NCBI GenBank assembly: GCA_946406435.1
Contig: CAMJKP010000035.1
Coordinates: forward strand, 1 to 34,949
Reading direction: 5' to 3'
Source of the DNA: an uncultured Prevotellaceae bacterium
GTDB lineage: Bacteria > Bacteroidota > Bacteroidia > Bacteroidales > Bacteroidaceae
DNA length: 34,949 bases
The notes beneath the pieces were generated by a model that saw only the letters and a list, made by a program, of their open reading frames with translations, had not been told where the DNA came from and ran no database searches. The translations under genes and the position numbers were made by a program. Positions 24,404 through 32,600 of this stretch are shown piece after piece. How positions within the stretch are numbered: the stretch's first letter is position 1; every line of letters begins with the position of its first letter.

Positions 24404-27007
24404 ATGAAAAGAATTGTATTAAGTATGGTGGCGTTTGTCACCATACTTCCTCTAAAGGCTCAAAATACTCCAGTTCCCTATCTGAATCCGCAGTTAAAGG
24501 CAGAACAACGAGCTGATGACCTTCTTTCTCGACTGACTCTCGAAGAGAAAGTTCAGCTTATGATGGATACATCACCTGCCATAAGTCATTTGCAGATTCC
24601 GCAATTCCAATGGTGGAATGAGGCCTTGCATGGGGTGGGGCGTAATGGCTATGCCACAGTCTTTCCTATCACGATGGCTATGGCGGCTTCATGGGATGAT
24701 GCTTTGCTTTATCGCGTCTTTACGGCTGTTAGCGATGAGGCTCGTGTAAAAGCCCGTCAGGCTAAAGAGTCGGGGAATATACGTCGATATCAGAGTCTGT
24801 CGTTCTGGACTCCGAACATCAATATCTTCCGTGATCCCCGTTGGGGACGTGGACAAGAGACCTATGGCGAAGACCCGTTCCTTACATCAAAGATGGGACT
24901 TGCTGTAGTTCGTGGTCTGCAAGGTATGACTTACGATGGTCAATGGATAGGTAATTACAAGAAATTACTGGCATGTGCCAAGCATTTTGCCGTACATAGT
25001 GGTCCGGAGTGGAATCGCCATACATTCAACGTGGAGAATCTTCCGGAGCGTGATCTTTGGGAAACTTATCTGCCTGCTTTCAAGTCACTTGTTCAAGAAG
25101 GTAAGGTAGCTGAGGTGATGTGTGCCTATCAACGTATTGACGACCAGCCATGCTGTAGCCAGACTCGTTATGAGCAGCAGATTTTGCGTGACGAATGGGG
25201 ATTCCAAGGACTGATTACAAGTGACTGTGGAGCTATCCGTGATTTCCTTCCTCGTTGGCATAATACCGCCAAGGATAGCGAGGAGGCTTCTGCAAAGGCT
25301 GTTCTTGCCGGTACGGATGTGGAATGTGGCTCTGAATACCGTCATTTGCCAGAGGCTGTACGTCGTGGTGATATTAAGGAGAGTGACCTCGACCGTTCGC
25401 TTCGTCGTCTGTTGATTGCCCGTTTCGAGGTTGGCGATTTTGATAGCGATGAACTCGTATCATGGACCAAAATCCCATCTTCTGTTACAGCCTCTGCCGA
25501 GCATAAACAAATAGCTCTCGATATGGCTCGTAAGAGTATTGTTTTGTTGAAGAACAATGGCGTTTTGCCATTATCAGGAAGCTCTTCAAATGCCAACCTC
25601 ATCGTTATGGGACCAAATGCTAATGACTCTGTTATGCAATGGGGCAACTATTCCGGTTATCCGACAAAGACGGTTACGGCTTTAGAGGGTATTCGTAATA
25701 TCTATGGCAATATTCCTTACATCCAGGGATGTGGATTGACTCGAAATGAGAGTTATGAGAGTCGTTTCCCAGAGATTAGGTCGCCAACGGGTAGTCAAGG
25801 CTTGCAAGCTGTCTATTTCAACAATACAGAAATGACAGGAACTCCTGTAGCAACAGTTTCCATGTCTGAGCCTGTGAAACTGAGTAATGGAGGTAATACG
25901 GTATTTGCACCAGGGGTTAATCTCGAGAACTTCTCTGCCCGTCTTGACGGAACATTCACCCCAACTCGTGATGAAACTGTTATCTTTACCGTAAGTGGTG
26001 ATGACAAGATAAGGCTGTTGGTAAATGGCGATACGATTGTCAATTTCTGGCAAGCACGTCAACGCATCCAACTGGCAAAGAAGGAAATAGATGTAAAGGC
26101 TGGTCAACAATATAACATAAAGATAGAATATGTTCAGGAGACTGGCTATGGTGCTTTGAATTTTGATATTCAGCACAAGAACAATCCTACACCACAAGAA
26201 CTGCTTGCTCAGGTGGGAAATGCCGAGACTGTCATTTTTATTGGTGGTATCTCCCCACGATTGGAAGGAGAGGAAATGCGTGTTAGCGAACCTGGTTTCA
26301 AAGGTGGCGACCGAACAAGTATAGAACTCCCTCAGGCTCAGCGTGATATACTACGTACTTTGCATGAGGCTGGCAAGAAGGTTGTATTTGTCAACTGTTC
26401 TGGTGGTGCTGTCGCTATGGCTCCTGAAATGGAAACTTGTGATGCTATCGTACAATGGTGGTATTGTGGTGAACAAGGTGGAACTGCTTTGGCTGATGTC
26501 CTCTCTGGAAAATACAATCCAAGCGGAAAACTGCCTGTCACTTTCTATAGCAGTACTGACCAGTTGCCAGACTTCCTCGATTACACGATGAAGAACCGCA
26601 CATACCGCTACTTCACAGGTGAACCGCTTTTCCCGTTTGGTCATGGATTGAGCTATACTACGTTTGAGTTTAATGATTTGAAGCAGAAGAAATCAAAGGA
26701 TGCTATTGAACTCAGTACTACGGTTAAGAATACAGGAAAACTTGACGGTACAGAAACTGTTCAGGTTTATTTCCGTCGAACAGCTGATAGCGAAGGTCCT
26801 TTGAAGACTCTCTGCGGTTATCAGCAGGTTACTCTCAAAGCGGGTGAGTCTCGCAAGATTACTCTTTCCATACCGCTTAAACAACTCGAAACATGGGATA
26901 AAGAAAGCAATACCATGCGATTCCAGTCTGGAGAGTATCAGCTTATGCTTGGCTCATCAAGCGCAGATAATGCCTTGAATAAGATAAACGTTAGCATAAA
27001 GGATTAA
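24404..27007 (+). CDS. GH3 beta-glucosidase/beta-xylosidase with PA14 insert
   Basis: GH3 enzymes release terminal beta-linked glucose or xylose. The 867-residue protein has a signal peptide (MKRIVLSMVAFVTILPLKAQ), a TIM barrel starting QWWNEALHGVGR, with nucleophile Asp274 in LITSDCGAI, a C-terminal alpha/beta sandwich (VLLKNNGVLPL), a PA14 domain at about 465-600 (LQAVYFNNTEMTG, VIFTVSGDDKIRLLVNGD) and a final FnIII-like domain (KNRTYRYFTGEPLFPFGHGLSYTTF). The SDCGAI and AGTDVECG motifs are typical of the beta-xylosidase-like branch, while many beta-glucosidases have SDW. The substrate is therefore uncertain: xylo- or gluco-oligosaccharides. It follows GH9 by 30 bases and likely shares its transcript; a bidirectional terminator follows. 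Confidence 0.88.
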   Translation: MKRIVLSMVAFVTILPLKAQNTPVPYLNPQLKAEQRADDLLSRLTLEEKVQLMMDTSPAISHLQIPQFQWWNEALHGVGRNGYATVFPITMAMAASWDDALLYRVFTAVSDEARVKARQAKESGNIRRYQSLSFWTPNINIFRDPRWGRGQETYGEDPFLTSKMGLAVVRGLQGMTYDGQWIGNYKKLLACAKHFAVHSGPEWNRHTFNVENLPERDLWETYLPAFKSLVQEGKVAEVMCAYQRIDDQPCCSQTRYEQQILRDEWGFQGLITSDCGAIRDFLPRWHNTAKDSEEASAKAVLAGTDVECGSEYRHLPEAVRRGDIKESDLDRSLRRLLIARFEVGDFDSDELVSWTKIPSSVTASAEHKQIALDMARKSIVLLKNNGVLPLSGSSSNANLIVMGPNANDSVMQWGNYSGYPTKTVTALEGIRNIYGNIPYIQGCGLTRNESYESRFPEIRSPTGSQGLQAVYFNNTEMTGTPVATVSMSEPVKLSNGGNTVFAPGVNLENFSARLDGTFTPTRDETVIFTVSGDDKIRLLVNGDTIVNFWQARQRIQLAKKEIDVKAGQQYNIKIEYVQETGYGALNFDIQHKNNPTPQELLAQVGNAETVIFIGGISPRLEGEEMRVSEPGFKGGDRTSIELPQAQRDILRTLHEAGKKVVFVNCSGGAVAMAPEMETCDAIVQWWYCGEQGGTALADVLSGKYNPSGKLPVTFYSSTDQLPDFLDYTMKNRTYRYFTGEPLFPFGHGLSYTTFEFNDLKQKKSKDAIELSTTVKNTGKLDGTETVQVYFRRTADSEGPLKTLCGYQQVTLKAGESRKITLSIPLKQLETWDKESNTMRFQSGEYQLMLGSSSADNALNKINVSIKD

Positions 27008-27023
27008 AATTATGATATAAAAT

Positions 27024-27062
27024 GAAAAGAGCCTGTCCTAAACTTTTAGGGCAGGCTCTTTG
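27024..27062. terminator. Bidirectional terminator
   Basis: AAAGAGCCTG and CAGGCTCTTT form a strong stem around a CCTAAACTTTTAGG core, flanked by A-rich and T-rich ends on both sides. It can end both GH3 (plus) and the convergent lipoprotein gene (minus). Confidence 0.8.
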
Positions 27063-27077
27063 TATATAAGGGCTTGT

Positions 27078-27626
27078 TTATTGCTTAATGAATCTACGAA
27101 CTGGGATTTCTACGCTTTCAGAACTGCGTGTAGCCTTTGAATAGCCCCAATAGTCGTAGTAACCATCACCATGGCCGTATTCGTAGTCATAAGAGTCATA
27201 ATCATCACGTGTCTTATAGAGATCGAATTCGGTATGTGTGTGGGTGTCGTCCTGGAACCAACCTGTGAAGTGCTTGTCCCTGAGTTTATAGTCATGAATC
27301 ACGATGGAAGAGTGACTGTCTTTGAACTCAATATAGATATCCTGATTCTTTACCTCCCAGTAAATGCGGCTATAGTAATAATCACCACGGCGATCGCTGA
27401 AATGATCAATCCAATATCCATATCCATACTTATCACCAGCATCCTTGAAGAACTGTATTTCTGTACGTGTCGCTTTCTGCTTGTGTCCGTTGATGTCATA
27501 ATAGGTGTCCATATAACCCTCCCATGTACCTTTGAGTGATGTGCTGACCATGAGATCCTCATCGCAAGATGTGAAAGTACAGAGGGCGATGATAACTACA
27601 GATAAAAGTGAGAAAATTTTTTTCAT
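27078..27626 (-). CDS. Lipoprotein of unknown function
   Basis: The 182-residue protein has a lipoprotein signal (MKKIFSLLSVVIIALCTFTSC, lipobox ending at Cys21). The mature part starts with a SLKGTWEGYMDTYYDINGHK segment reminiscent of small lipocalin-like lipoproteins, where LxGTWxG opens the barrel, and continues with amphipathic strands. A Tyr/Asp-rich stretch near residue 145 (DDYDSYDYEYGHGDGYYDYW) is low complexity. It is convergent with GH3 and probably unrelated to it. A -7-like TACCTTTG is at 27728-27735 on the minus strand. The 27675-27716 spacer holds a small GTCAAAAG/CTTTTGAC repeat. Confidence 0.7.
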   Translation of the reverse strand: MKKIFSLLSVVIIALCTFTSCDEDLMVSTSLKGTWEGYMDTYYDINGHKQKATRTEIQFFKDAGDKYGYGYWIDHFSDRRGDYYYSRIYWEVKNQDIYIEFKDSHSSIVIHDYKLRDKHFTGWFQDDTHTHTEFDLYKTRDDYDSYDYEYGHGDGYYDYWGYSKATRSSESVEIPVRRFIKQ

Positions 27627-27772
27627 AATTATTCTTGTTTTAATTGTTTGGGCTTTGTGATGGTCTAAATGACTAAAGTCAAAAGTCTAAGGACTAAGGC
27701 TTTCGACCTTTTGACCTTATTCGTTGGCAAAGGTAATAAAAAAACATGAAAAAAGAAAAGGAATTTCCTCAT

Positions 27773-28462
27773 TTATCGAGGAAATTCCCTATTTTGTTGC
27801 TTAATATCCGCATTATAGTGGTCAAACCACGTGTTTGGCTCCTTGTATCTGCTGTAATCAACGCTCAATCCTATTGAAAAAGCAGGCGATACTTTGTATT
27901 CTGCTCCTAGGCCTATTCGGTCGGCTACATCCTCCATATAGTAAAGAGGTAGAGGGATATGATTGCTGTTGAGAAGCGATTTCTGTCCGTAGGCATACAC
28001 ATTCAAACGGTCGTTTGCCTGATAGTTTAGTATTGCGGATAATCCTGCACTTCTGAAAGAATCATGTGCCCAAGAAGTGTTCTTTACATAACCACCTATG
28101 GCTGCGCTGAATTTCTTGCCCAAAGGCATAGCGTACATCAGCGAGGCATTCTCCGAGAATCCGGCTCCGCTCCATGTGTGTCCGCTTCCGAATGTTGAGA
28201 ATACCGACAATCCGAGCGAGGCATTCACGCCCTCGTGCAAACTCCATGTTGGCCAATTGTTGAAACCCATGTAAGGGAAATGAATACTTGGCACCTGACC
28301 ATACTCGTTGAGCTTTGGCAGACTTGGCATCAGCTCTTGCGTGAGGGATGTCTGGTTGTCAATTCTAATACTGTCATCTATCACCAAATCCCTTGTCTCT
28401 TGTGCGTTGGCTGCAAGAGGCAAGAACATAAGAACTAAATATCGTAATGTTTGGTGTAGCAT
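27773..28462 (-). CDS. Outer-membrane barrel-like protein of unknown function
   Basis: The 229-residue protein has a signal peptide (MLHQTLRYLVLMFLPLAANAQ), an N-terminal linker with SIRIDNQTSLTQELMPSLP, and then repeated barrel-like strands: GVNASLGLSVFSTFGSG, SASLMYAMPL-type segments, KFSAAIGGYVKN, LSAILNYQANDRLNVYAYG, GLGAEYKVSPAFSIGLSVDYSR. It does not end in the usual aromatic residue but with a polar tail, so the last strand may be earlier. It lies upstream of the lipoprotein gene on the same strand but about 146 bases away. Role unknown. Confidence 0.65.
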   Translation of the reverse strand: MLHQTLRYLVLMFLPLAANAQETRDLVIDDSIRIDNQTSLTQELMPSLPKLNEYGQVPSIHFPYMGFNNWPTWSLHEGVNASLGLSVFSTFGSGHTWSGAGFSENASLMYAMPLGKKFSAAIGGYVKNTSWAHDSFRSAGLSAILNYQANDRLNVYAYGQKSLLNSNHIPLPLYYMEDVADRIGLGAEYKVSPAFSIGLSVDYSRYKEPNTWFDHYNADIKQQNREFPR

Positions 28463-28490
28463 ACTTTTTCTATTTACCAGTTATCGGTTG

Positions 28491-28522
28491 CAAAGATAAA
28501 GTAAAAAAGTTAAACCTCCAAA
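28491..28522 (-). promoter_or_regulatory. Promoter for the barrel-like protein gene
   Basis: On the minus strand TTTG (28519-28522), a 20-base spacer and TATCTTTG (28491-28498) fit the Bacteroidota promoter exactly, giving a short leader to the start at 28462. Confidence 0.7.
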
Positions 28523-28564
28523 TCATTTACACCTTCTTAACTTTATTTTAAAAGTGAATAGTTA

Positions 28565-28705
28565 CCAAGTACCTCCCAAGTAAGTCCGATGTTCCTCCTA
28601 TGTAAGTCCGTACCAAAGTCGGTGCAAAGTCGGTGCAAAGTCGGTGGAGGGGCTATTTCAGAACGGAGGAGAAGCGAAGGAAAAGCGAAGGAGAAGCGAA
28701 GGTGA
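28565..28705. repeat. Family D repeat, copy 5, with tandem units
   Basis: The unit carries repeated AAGTCCG words, then three tandem copies of CAAAGTCGGTG (28614-28646), and a second tandem array of GAAGCGAAGGA-like units (about 28665-28702). The unit length (11 bases) and lack of spacers rule out a CRISPR array. Confidence 0.65.
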
Positions 28706-28726
28706 ATGGTAGTTTTTGGGGAATTA

Positions 28727-28758
28727 TTTGGTCGTTTCATTTTTTTGCTATAACTTTG
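28727..28758 (+). promoter_or_regulatory. Promoter for the nucleoside permease gene
   Basis: TTTG (28727-28730), a 20-base spacer and TAACTTTG (28751-28758) match the Bacteroidota promoter; the leader of about 90 bases contains family C copy 3. Confidence 0.7.
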
Positions 28759-28776
28759 CAAAATAAATAGTATTTG

Positions 28777-28841
28777 AATGCAAAGACGCTGAGTCGCAAA
28801 GAAAAATAGAAACTCTGTGTCTTCGTGACTTTGCGTTTTAA
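28777..28841. repeat. Family C inverted repeat, copy 3
   Basis: ATGCAAAGACGCTGAGTCGC and CTGTGTCTTCGTGACTTTGC form imperfect arms ending in GCAAAG/CTTTGC. It lies in the transcribed leader of the permease gene, 16 bases before the ATG, so it would form a hairpin in the 5' untranslated region. Confidence 0.6.
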
Positions 28842-28856
28842 AAGCATAATAAAAAG

Positions 28857-30113
28857 ATGAATCTGAGACTTAGGCTCACAATAATGAACTTCCTGGAGTT
28901 TGCTGTCTGGGGAGCGTATCTCACAAGTATGGGGTCATATCTTGCAAGCGCGGGATTTGGCTCTATAATCGGATGGTTCTATAGCATACAAGGAGTGGTC
29001 AGCTTGTTTATGCCCGGAATAATGGGCATAGTAGCAGACAAGTGGGTTCCGGCACAGAAGTTGTTGTCCTTATGTCATCTGATGGCTGGTATGTTCATGG
29101 GCGCTACTGGTTTCTATGGCTTGACTTCCGGTTGTGAGATAGGTGGGCTGTTCACCCTCTATGCGTTAAGCGTGGCATTCTTTATGCCGACTATCGCGCT
29201 TAGCTATTCCGTGGCGTTCAATGCCCTTGCAACGAATGGATATGATACGGTTAAGGCTTTCCCTTCTATAAGGATATTTGGCACGATAGGCTTCATCTGT
29301 ACTATGGTGGCTGTGGATTTGCTTGGCTTTCAAACCACAAGTAAGCAGTTCTTGGTGAGTGCCGCGTTGAGTATTCTGCTTGCAGCTTATAGCCTTACAT
29401 TACCGGCATCTCCTGTAAAGAATGAGACTGCGGACAAGTCTTCGTCATTACTCGTAAGGATATTCGGTCTTGACTCGTTCAAGTTGTTCAAAAAGAAGAA
29501 GATGGCGATATTCTTCGTCTTCTCGATGTTCATAGGCGTATGTCTTCAGATAACCAACGGATATGCAAATCCGTTCATCACATCGTTCAAGGACGTGGCT
29601 GAATTTGCCGATACCTTTGGTGCTCAGCATGCCAATATCCTTATATCATTATCGCAGATAAGCGAGACGTGCTGTATTCTGCTTATTCCTTTCTGTCTCA
29701 AGAGGTTCGGAATAAAGAAGGTGATGATGATAGCCATGTTGGCGTGGGTACTGAGGTTCGGATTGTTCGGCTTGGGAGATACAGGCTCAGGATTGTGGAT
29801 GTTCGTGCTTAGCTGTATTGTATATGGCGTGGCATTCGACTTCTTCAATATCTCAGGAGCGTTGTTCGTTGACCAGAATACGGATGCTGATACCCGCTCT
29901 TCTGCACAGGGCTTGTTCATGATGATGACCAACGGATTTGGTGCAACGGTAGGAACTCTTTCGGCTCAGGCTGTGGTGAACACATTCGTATATGATGAGG
30001 GTGTTACCGATGCCCTTGCCGGATGGAGAACCTCATGGTTCATATTCGCGGGATATGCACTCGTGCTGCTTATTCTCTTTGGGTTGATTTTCCGCCCGAA
30101 GAAAAGCAAGTGA
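28857..30113 (+). CDS. Nucleoside:H+ symporter (NupG/NHS-type MFS permease)
   Basis: The 418-residue inner-membrane protein has about 12 hydrophobic segments and resembles E. coli NupG along its length: the N-terminus MNLRLRLTIMNFLEFAVWGAYLTSMGSY, then FMPGIMGIVADKWVPAQKLLSLCH, and later WVLRFGLFGLGD and YGVAFDFFNISGALFVDQNTDADTRSSAQGL, a family-specific stretch. It would import nucleosides with protons. Its own promoter lies at 28727-28758. The bifunctional nuclease gene follows after about 108 bases, a spacer with two AAATTGTACATG direct repeats (30159, 30206). Confidence 0.88.
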   Translation: MNLRLRLTIMNFLEFAVWGAYLTSMGSYLASAGFGSIIGWFYSIQGVVSLFMPGIMGIVADKWVPAQKLLSLCHLMAGMFMGATGFYGLTSGCEIGGLFTLYALSVAFFMPTIALSYSVAFNALATNGYDTVKAFPSIRIFGTIGFICTMVAVDLLGFQTTSKQFLVSAALSILLAAYSLTLPASPVKNETADKSSSLLVRIFGLDSFKLFKKKKMAIFFVFSMFIGVCLQITNGYANPFITSFKDVAEFADTFGAQHANILISLSQISETCCILLIPFCLKRFGIKKVMMIAMLAWVLRFGLFGLGDTGSGLWMFVLSCIVYGVAFDFFNISGALFVDQNTDADTRSSAQGLFMMMTNGFGATVGTLSAQAVVNTFVYDEGVTDALAGWRTSWFIFAGYALVLLILFGLIFRPKKSK

Positions 30114-30221
30114 GGAAAAGATTATTACGTCCAAACTTGGCCGTAATGAGCGAGAAATTGTACATGGTAAATGGAAACTTGCTTTAGCTTGATGAGCTTC
30201 AGCGAATAAATTGTACATGCT

Positions 30222-30809
30222 ATGATGAATAAAATAAAACTGAAATACATGGGCGTACAACTGATGGTGAACAATACGGATATTGGCATCATCAGTCTTG
30301 TTGACGAGGCAGAAACCCGTCATTTGAGCATAGTGTGTGATAGGTTCACGAAGTTTCAGTTTGACCTGCGTTCTGGTCTTGCGGATACTGAGGAGGAAAC
30401 TGTTCAGGCAATTGGCGAGAATGCGGGTAGGACTCTTCTTCCAGAGGCTCTGATGGGGATTATCAACTATATGACGGACCTGAAGCTATGCGTGGTGGTG
30501 ACGAATGTAGTTGATGGTGTCTATCGTGCTGTGATAGAGGATGAGCGCACAGGTACAACGTTCCCGGTTAAGGCTTCCGAGGGCGTTCTGCTGACGCTTG
30601 CCAATAAGCATGTGCCTCTCTATGCCGAGCAGAGACTTTGGCAATATCAGAGTGTGCCTTTGAAGAAAGGGCAGCCGGGCGTGGCTATTCCTATCAATTC
30701 TCTCACAAGGGAGATGCTTGAGACATCGCTTGAGAAGGCTATTGAGAATGAGGAATACGAAACGGCAAAGCATATCAAGGAGGAACTGGACAGGAGGGCA
30801 AAGGAATGA
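30222..30809 (+). CDS. Bifunctional nuclease family protein (DUF151)
   Basis: The 195-residue cytosolic protein matches the DUF151/BFN family, whose plant member was reported to have RNase and DNase activity; the bacterial role is not settled. The domain covers residues 1-135 (LPEALMGIINYMTDLKLCVVVTNVVDGVYRAVI). The C-terminus carries a UvrB/UvrC-like motif (SLEKAIENEEYETAKHIKEELDRR), common in Bacteroidota members. The stop overlaps the rsmE start by 4 bases (ATGA), so the two are translationally coupled. The second codon is also ATG; either may be used. Confidence 0.85.
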   Translation: MMNKIKLKYMGVQLMVNNTDIGIISLVDEAETRHLSIVCDRFTKFQFDLRSGLADTEEETVQAIGENAGRTLLPEALMGIINYMTDLKLCVVVTNVVDGVYRAVIEDERTGTTFPVKASEGVLLTLANKHVPLYAEQRLWQYQSVPLKKGQPGVAIPINSLTREMLETSLEKAIENEEYETAKHIKEELDRRAKE

Positions 30810-31528
30810 AGGAAGTAAGATATTTCTATGTCCCTGAGGCTGGTGAACACGATGAGCTCCCACAGGAAGAATCGCAGCATGCCATCCGCGTGTTGAGGCT
30901 TGTGGAGGGTGATGAGATATTCCTCATGGATGGTAATGGCGTGTTCTTCAGGGCAGAGGTCACTCTTGCCCAGGGGAAGCATTGTCATTATCGCATCATA
31001 GAAGAACTTCCGCAAGAGAAAGACTGGAAAGGACACCTTCATATCGCTATGGCTCCTACGAAGATGATGGAGCGTGTGGAATGGATGGCAGAGAAGGCTA
31101 CGGAGATAGGTGTGGATGAGTTCTCGTTCCCTCTTTGCAAGTTCTCCGAGAGGAAGCAGATGCGAAAGGATAGGGTAGAGAAGATTGTCGTTTCTGCCGT
31201 TAAGCAGAGCCGAAAGCCTTGGATGCCTATCGTTAATGAGATGACTCCTTTCATGGATATTATAAAACAGCATCCTAAGGGCTTTATATGCCATTGTTAT
31301 GATGAAGTTCCGAGGACTGATTTCTTCGAGGAATTGAAGAAATCTGATATTGCTGATAATGATGAAATCCTCGTTCTTGTAGGTCCCGAGGGCGATTTCT
31401 CAATAGAGGAAGTTAAGGTCGCCGTTGAGGCTGGCTATAAGTCTGTATCGCTCGGTTCTGCAAGATTGAGAACAGAAACGGCTGCTTTGTCGGCTGTTAT
31501 GATGATGCAGTTGGCGTTTAGGAAATAA
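30806..31528 (+). CDS. rsmE: 16S rRNA m3U1498 methyltransferase RsmE
   Basis: RsmE methylates N3 of U1498 in 16S rRNA using S-adenosylmethionine. The 240-residue protein has the N-terminal PUA-like domain (HAIRVLRLVEGDEIFLMDG) and the C-terminal SPOUT trefoil knot with MAPTKMMERVEWMAEKATEIGV, ILVLVGPEGDFSIEEV and SVSLGSARLRTETAALS, all standard RsmE motifs. Length is normal. It overlaps the nuclease gene by 4 bases. The next gene starts 16 bases after the stop, inside a family B repeat, so the repeat has inserted within this operon. Confidence 0.95.
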   Translation: MKEVRYFYVPEAGEHDELPQEESQHAIRVLRLVEGDEIFLMDGNGVFFRAEVTLAQGKHCHYRIIEELPQEKDWKGHLHIAMAPTKMMERVEWMAEKATEIGVDEFSFPLCKFSERKQMRKDRVEKIVVSAVKQSRKPWMPIVNEMTPFMDIIKQHPKGFICHCYDEVPRTDFFEELKKSDIADNDEILVLVGPEGDFSIEEVKVAVEAGYKSVSLGSARLRTETAALSAVMMMQLAFRK

Positions 31529-31605
31529 ACAATTAATAATTAACATGCCTTTCGCGAAAATACTATCAAATATCCTTCCTTTTGGGAAGGCTTGGTTAGG
31601 CTTTA
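31528..31605 (+). repeat. Family B repeat, copy 3, overlapping the start of the lipoprotein gene
   Basis: The unit AACAATTAATAATTAACATG, CCTTTCGCGAAAATACTATC, AAATATCCTTCCTTTTGGGA and AGGCTTGGTTAGGCTT is nearly the same as 13788-13865. Its ATG (31545) opens the lipoprotein gene and its next 60 bases encode MPFAKILSNILPFGKAWLG. Confidence 0.85.
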
Positions 31606-32600
31606 TCTTTCTACTCCTCTTCACCTCATGCAGTAAGGAGGAAAAATCATATTACGATGCTATTCCGTCTCAGAGCAGGGCTATAGTGCGTGTCGCTTCT
31701 GTGGATAGGGCAAAGGCTGCCCTTGAACTTTTTATGGGCGATGGCATAATGTCTTCAACAGAAAGAACAGGCGTGGATATAACCTCGCCTGTATATCTTT
31801 TTGCAGCTCCTGACGGTAGTCTTGGGGTATGTGCAAAGGTGATGGATGATGATGATATTGACGGCCTCATTTCTGCTCACGCAAAGGCTGGTAAGGCTTC
31901 TGAGGCAAAGGAAATAAAAGACTGCAGATATGCTGTTGTGAACAGGAATTTCCTTGTGGCATATAATGAGGATGCGCTTGTGGCTATAGGTCCTATACTT
32001 GCTTCTGATGAGCAGAAGATGGCAAAGAGGATGATGCGATACCTCACACTCGACCCTGAGCGTGGTATTGGTGCTACCGATATTTTCAAGGAATTAGAAA
32101 ACGCTAAATCACCTGTTTCGCTCATAGCAAGCATTAGCGTGATGCCAAAGAAACTCATCGTACCTTTTCTTATCGGTACTCCTACGGGAACATCTACTGA
32201 TGATGTTCTTCTAAAGGCTGATGTGAACGTTAATGATAGCGTACTAACTCTTATGGGCAGGACAACTTCTGATAACATCCTTATTCGTCAGGGTATAGAG
32301 AATGCGATGAATATCCTTGCAAAGGGCAATAGCGAGGAAATCATTCATGTCATGGAGTCAAACAAGGATTTTATGACTATGCTCAATAGTGGAGGCTTTC
32401 GCGAAAAGCTGCAAAAAGTACAGGGACGTATGCTCATAACCCAGAGCGGTAATAATACAGAAATCGAAACACTTCAAGATGCAGATGAAAAGACGTTGAT
32501 GAAGGTTGTGGTTGATTTGAAGTCTCTTGACAAGGATGTCCTTAGCATCTTTGAGCCTTTCCTTGGAGGCCTGAGTAAAATAGAATATGAGGTTCGATAA
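31545..32600 (+). CDS. Lipoprotein, DUF4836-like, with repeat-derived N-terminus
   Basis: The 351-residue protein has a lipoprotein signal: n-region MPFAKILSNILPFGKAW, hydrophobic core LGFIFLLLFTSC, lipobox Cys at about 31. The mature part opens SYYDAIPSQSRAIVRVASVDRAKAA, resembling the DUF4836 family of Bacteroidota lipoproteins whose function is unknown; I give this as a likely relation only. No catalytic motif is visible. The first 19 residues are translated family B repeat, so the native start has been replaced or extended; an alternative downstream start would lose most of the signal peptide. Its stop shares a base with the ATG of the ABC ATPase gene (TAATG), suggesting a joint operon and possibly a periplasmic partner of that transporter. 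Confidence 0.8.
   Translation: MPFAKILSNILPFGKAWLGFIFLLLFTSCSKEEKSYYDAIPSQSRAIVRVASVDRAKAALELFMGDGIMSSTERTGVDITSPVYLFAAPDGSLGVCAKVMDDDDIDGLISAHAKAGKASEAKEIKDCRYAVVNRNFLVAYNEDALVAIGPILASDEQKMAKRMMRYLTLDPERGIGATDIFKELENAKSPVSLIASISVMPKKLIVPFLIGTPTGTSTDDVLLKADVNVNDSVLTLMGRTTSDNILIRQGIENAMNILAKGNSEEIIHVMESNKDFMTMLNSGGFREKLQKVQGRMLITQSGNNTEIETLQDADEKTLMKVVVDLKSLDKDVLSIFEPFLGGLSKIEYEVR

Noticed and set aside
28614..28702. Tandem 11-base units that might be a CRISPR array
   Set aside because: Units are contiguous with no spacers, far too short, and no cas genes are nearby.
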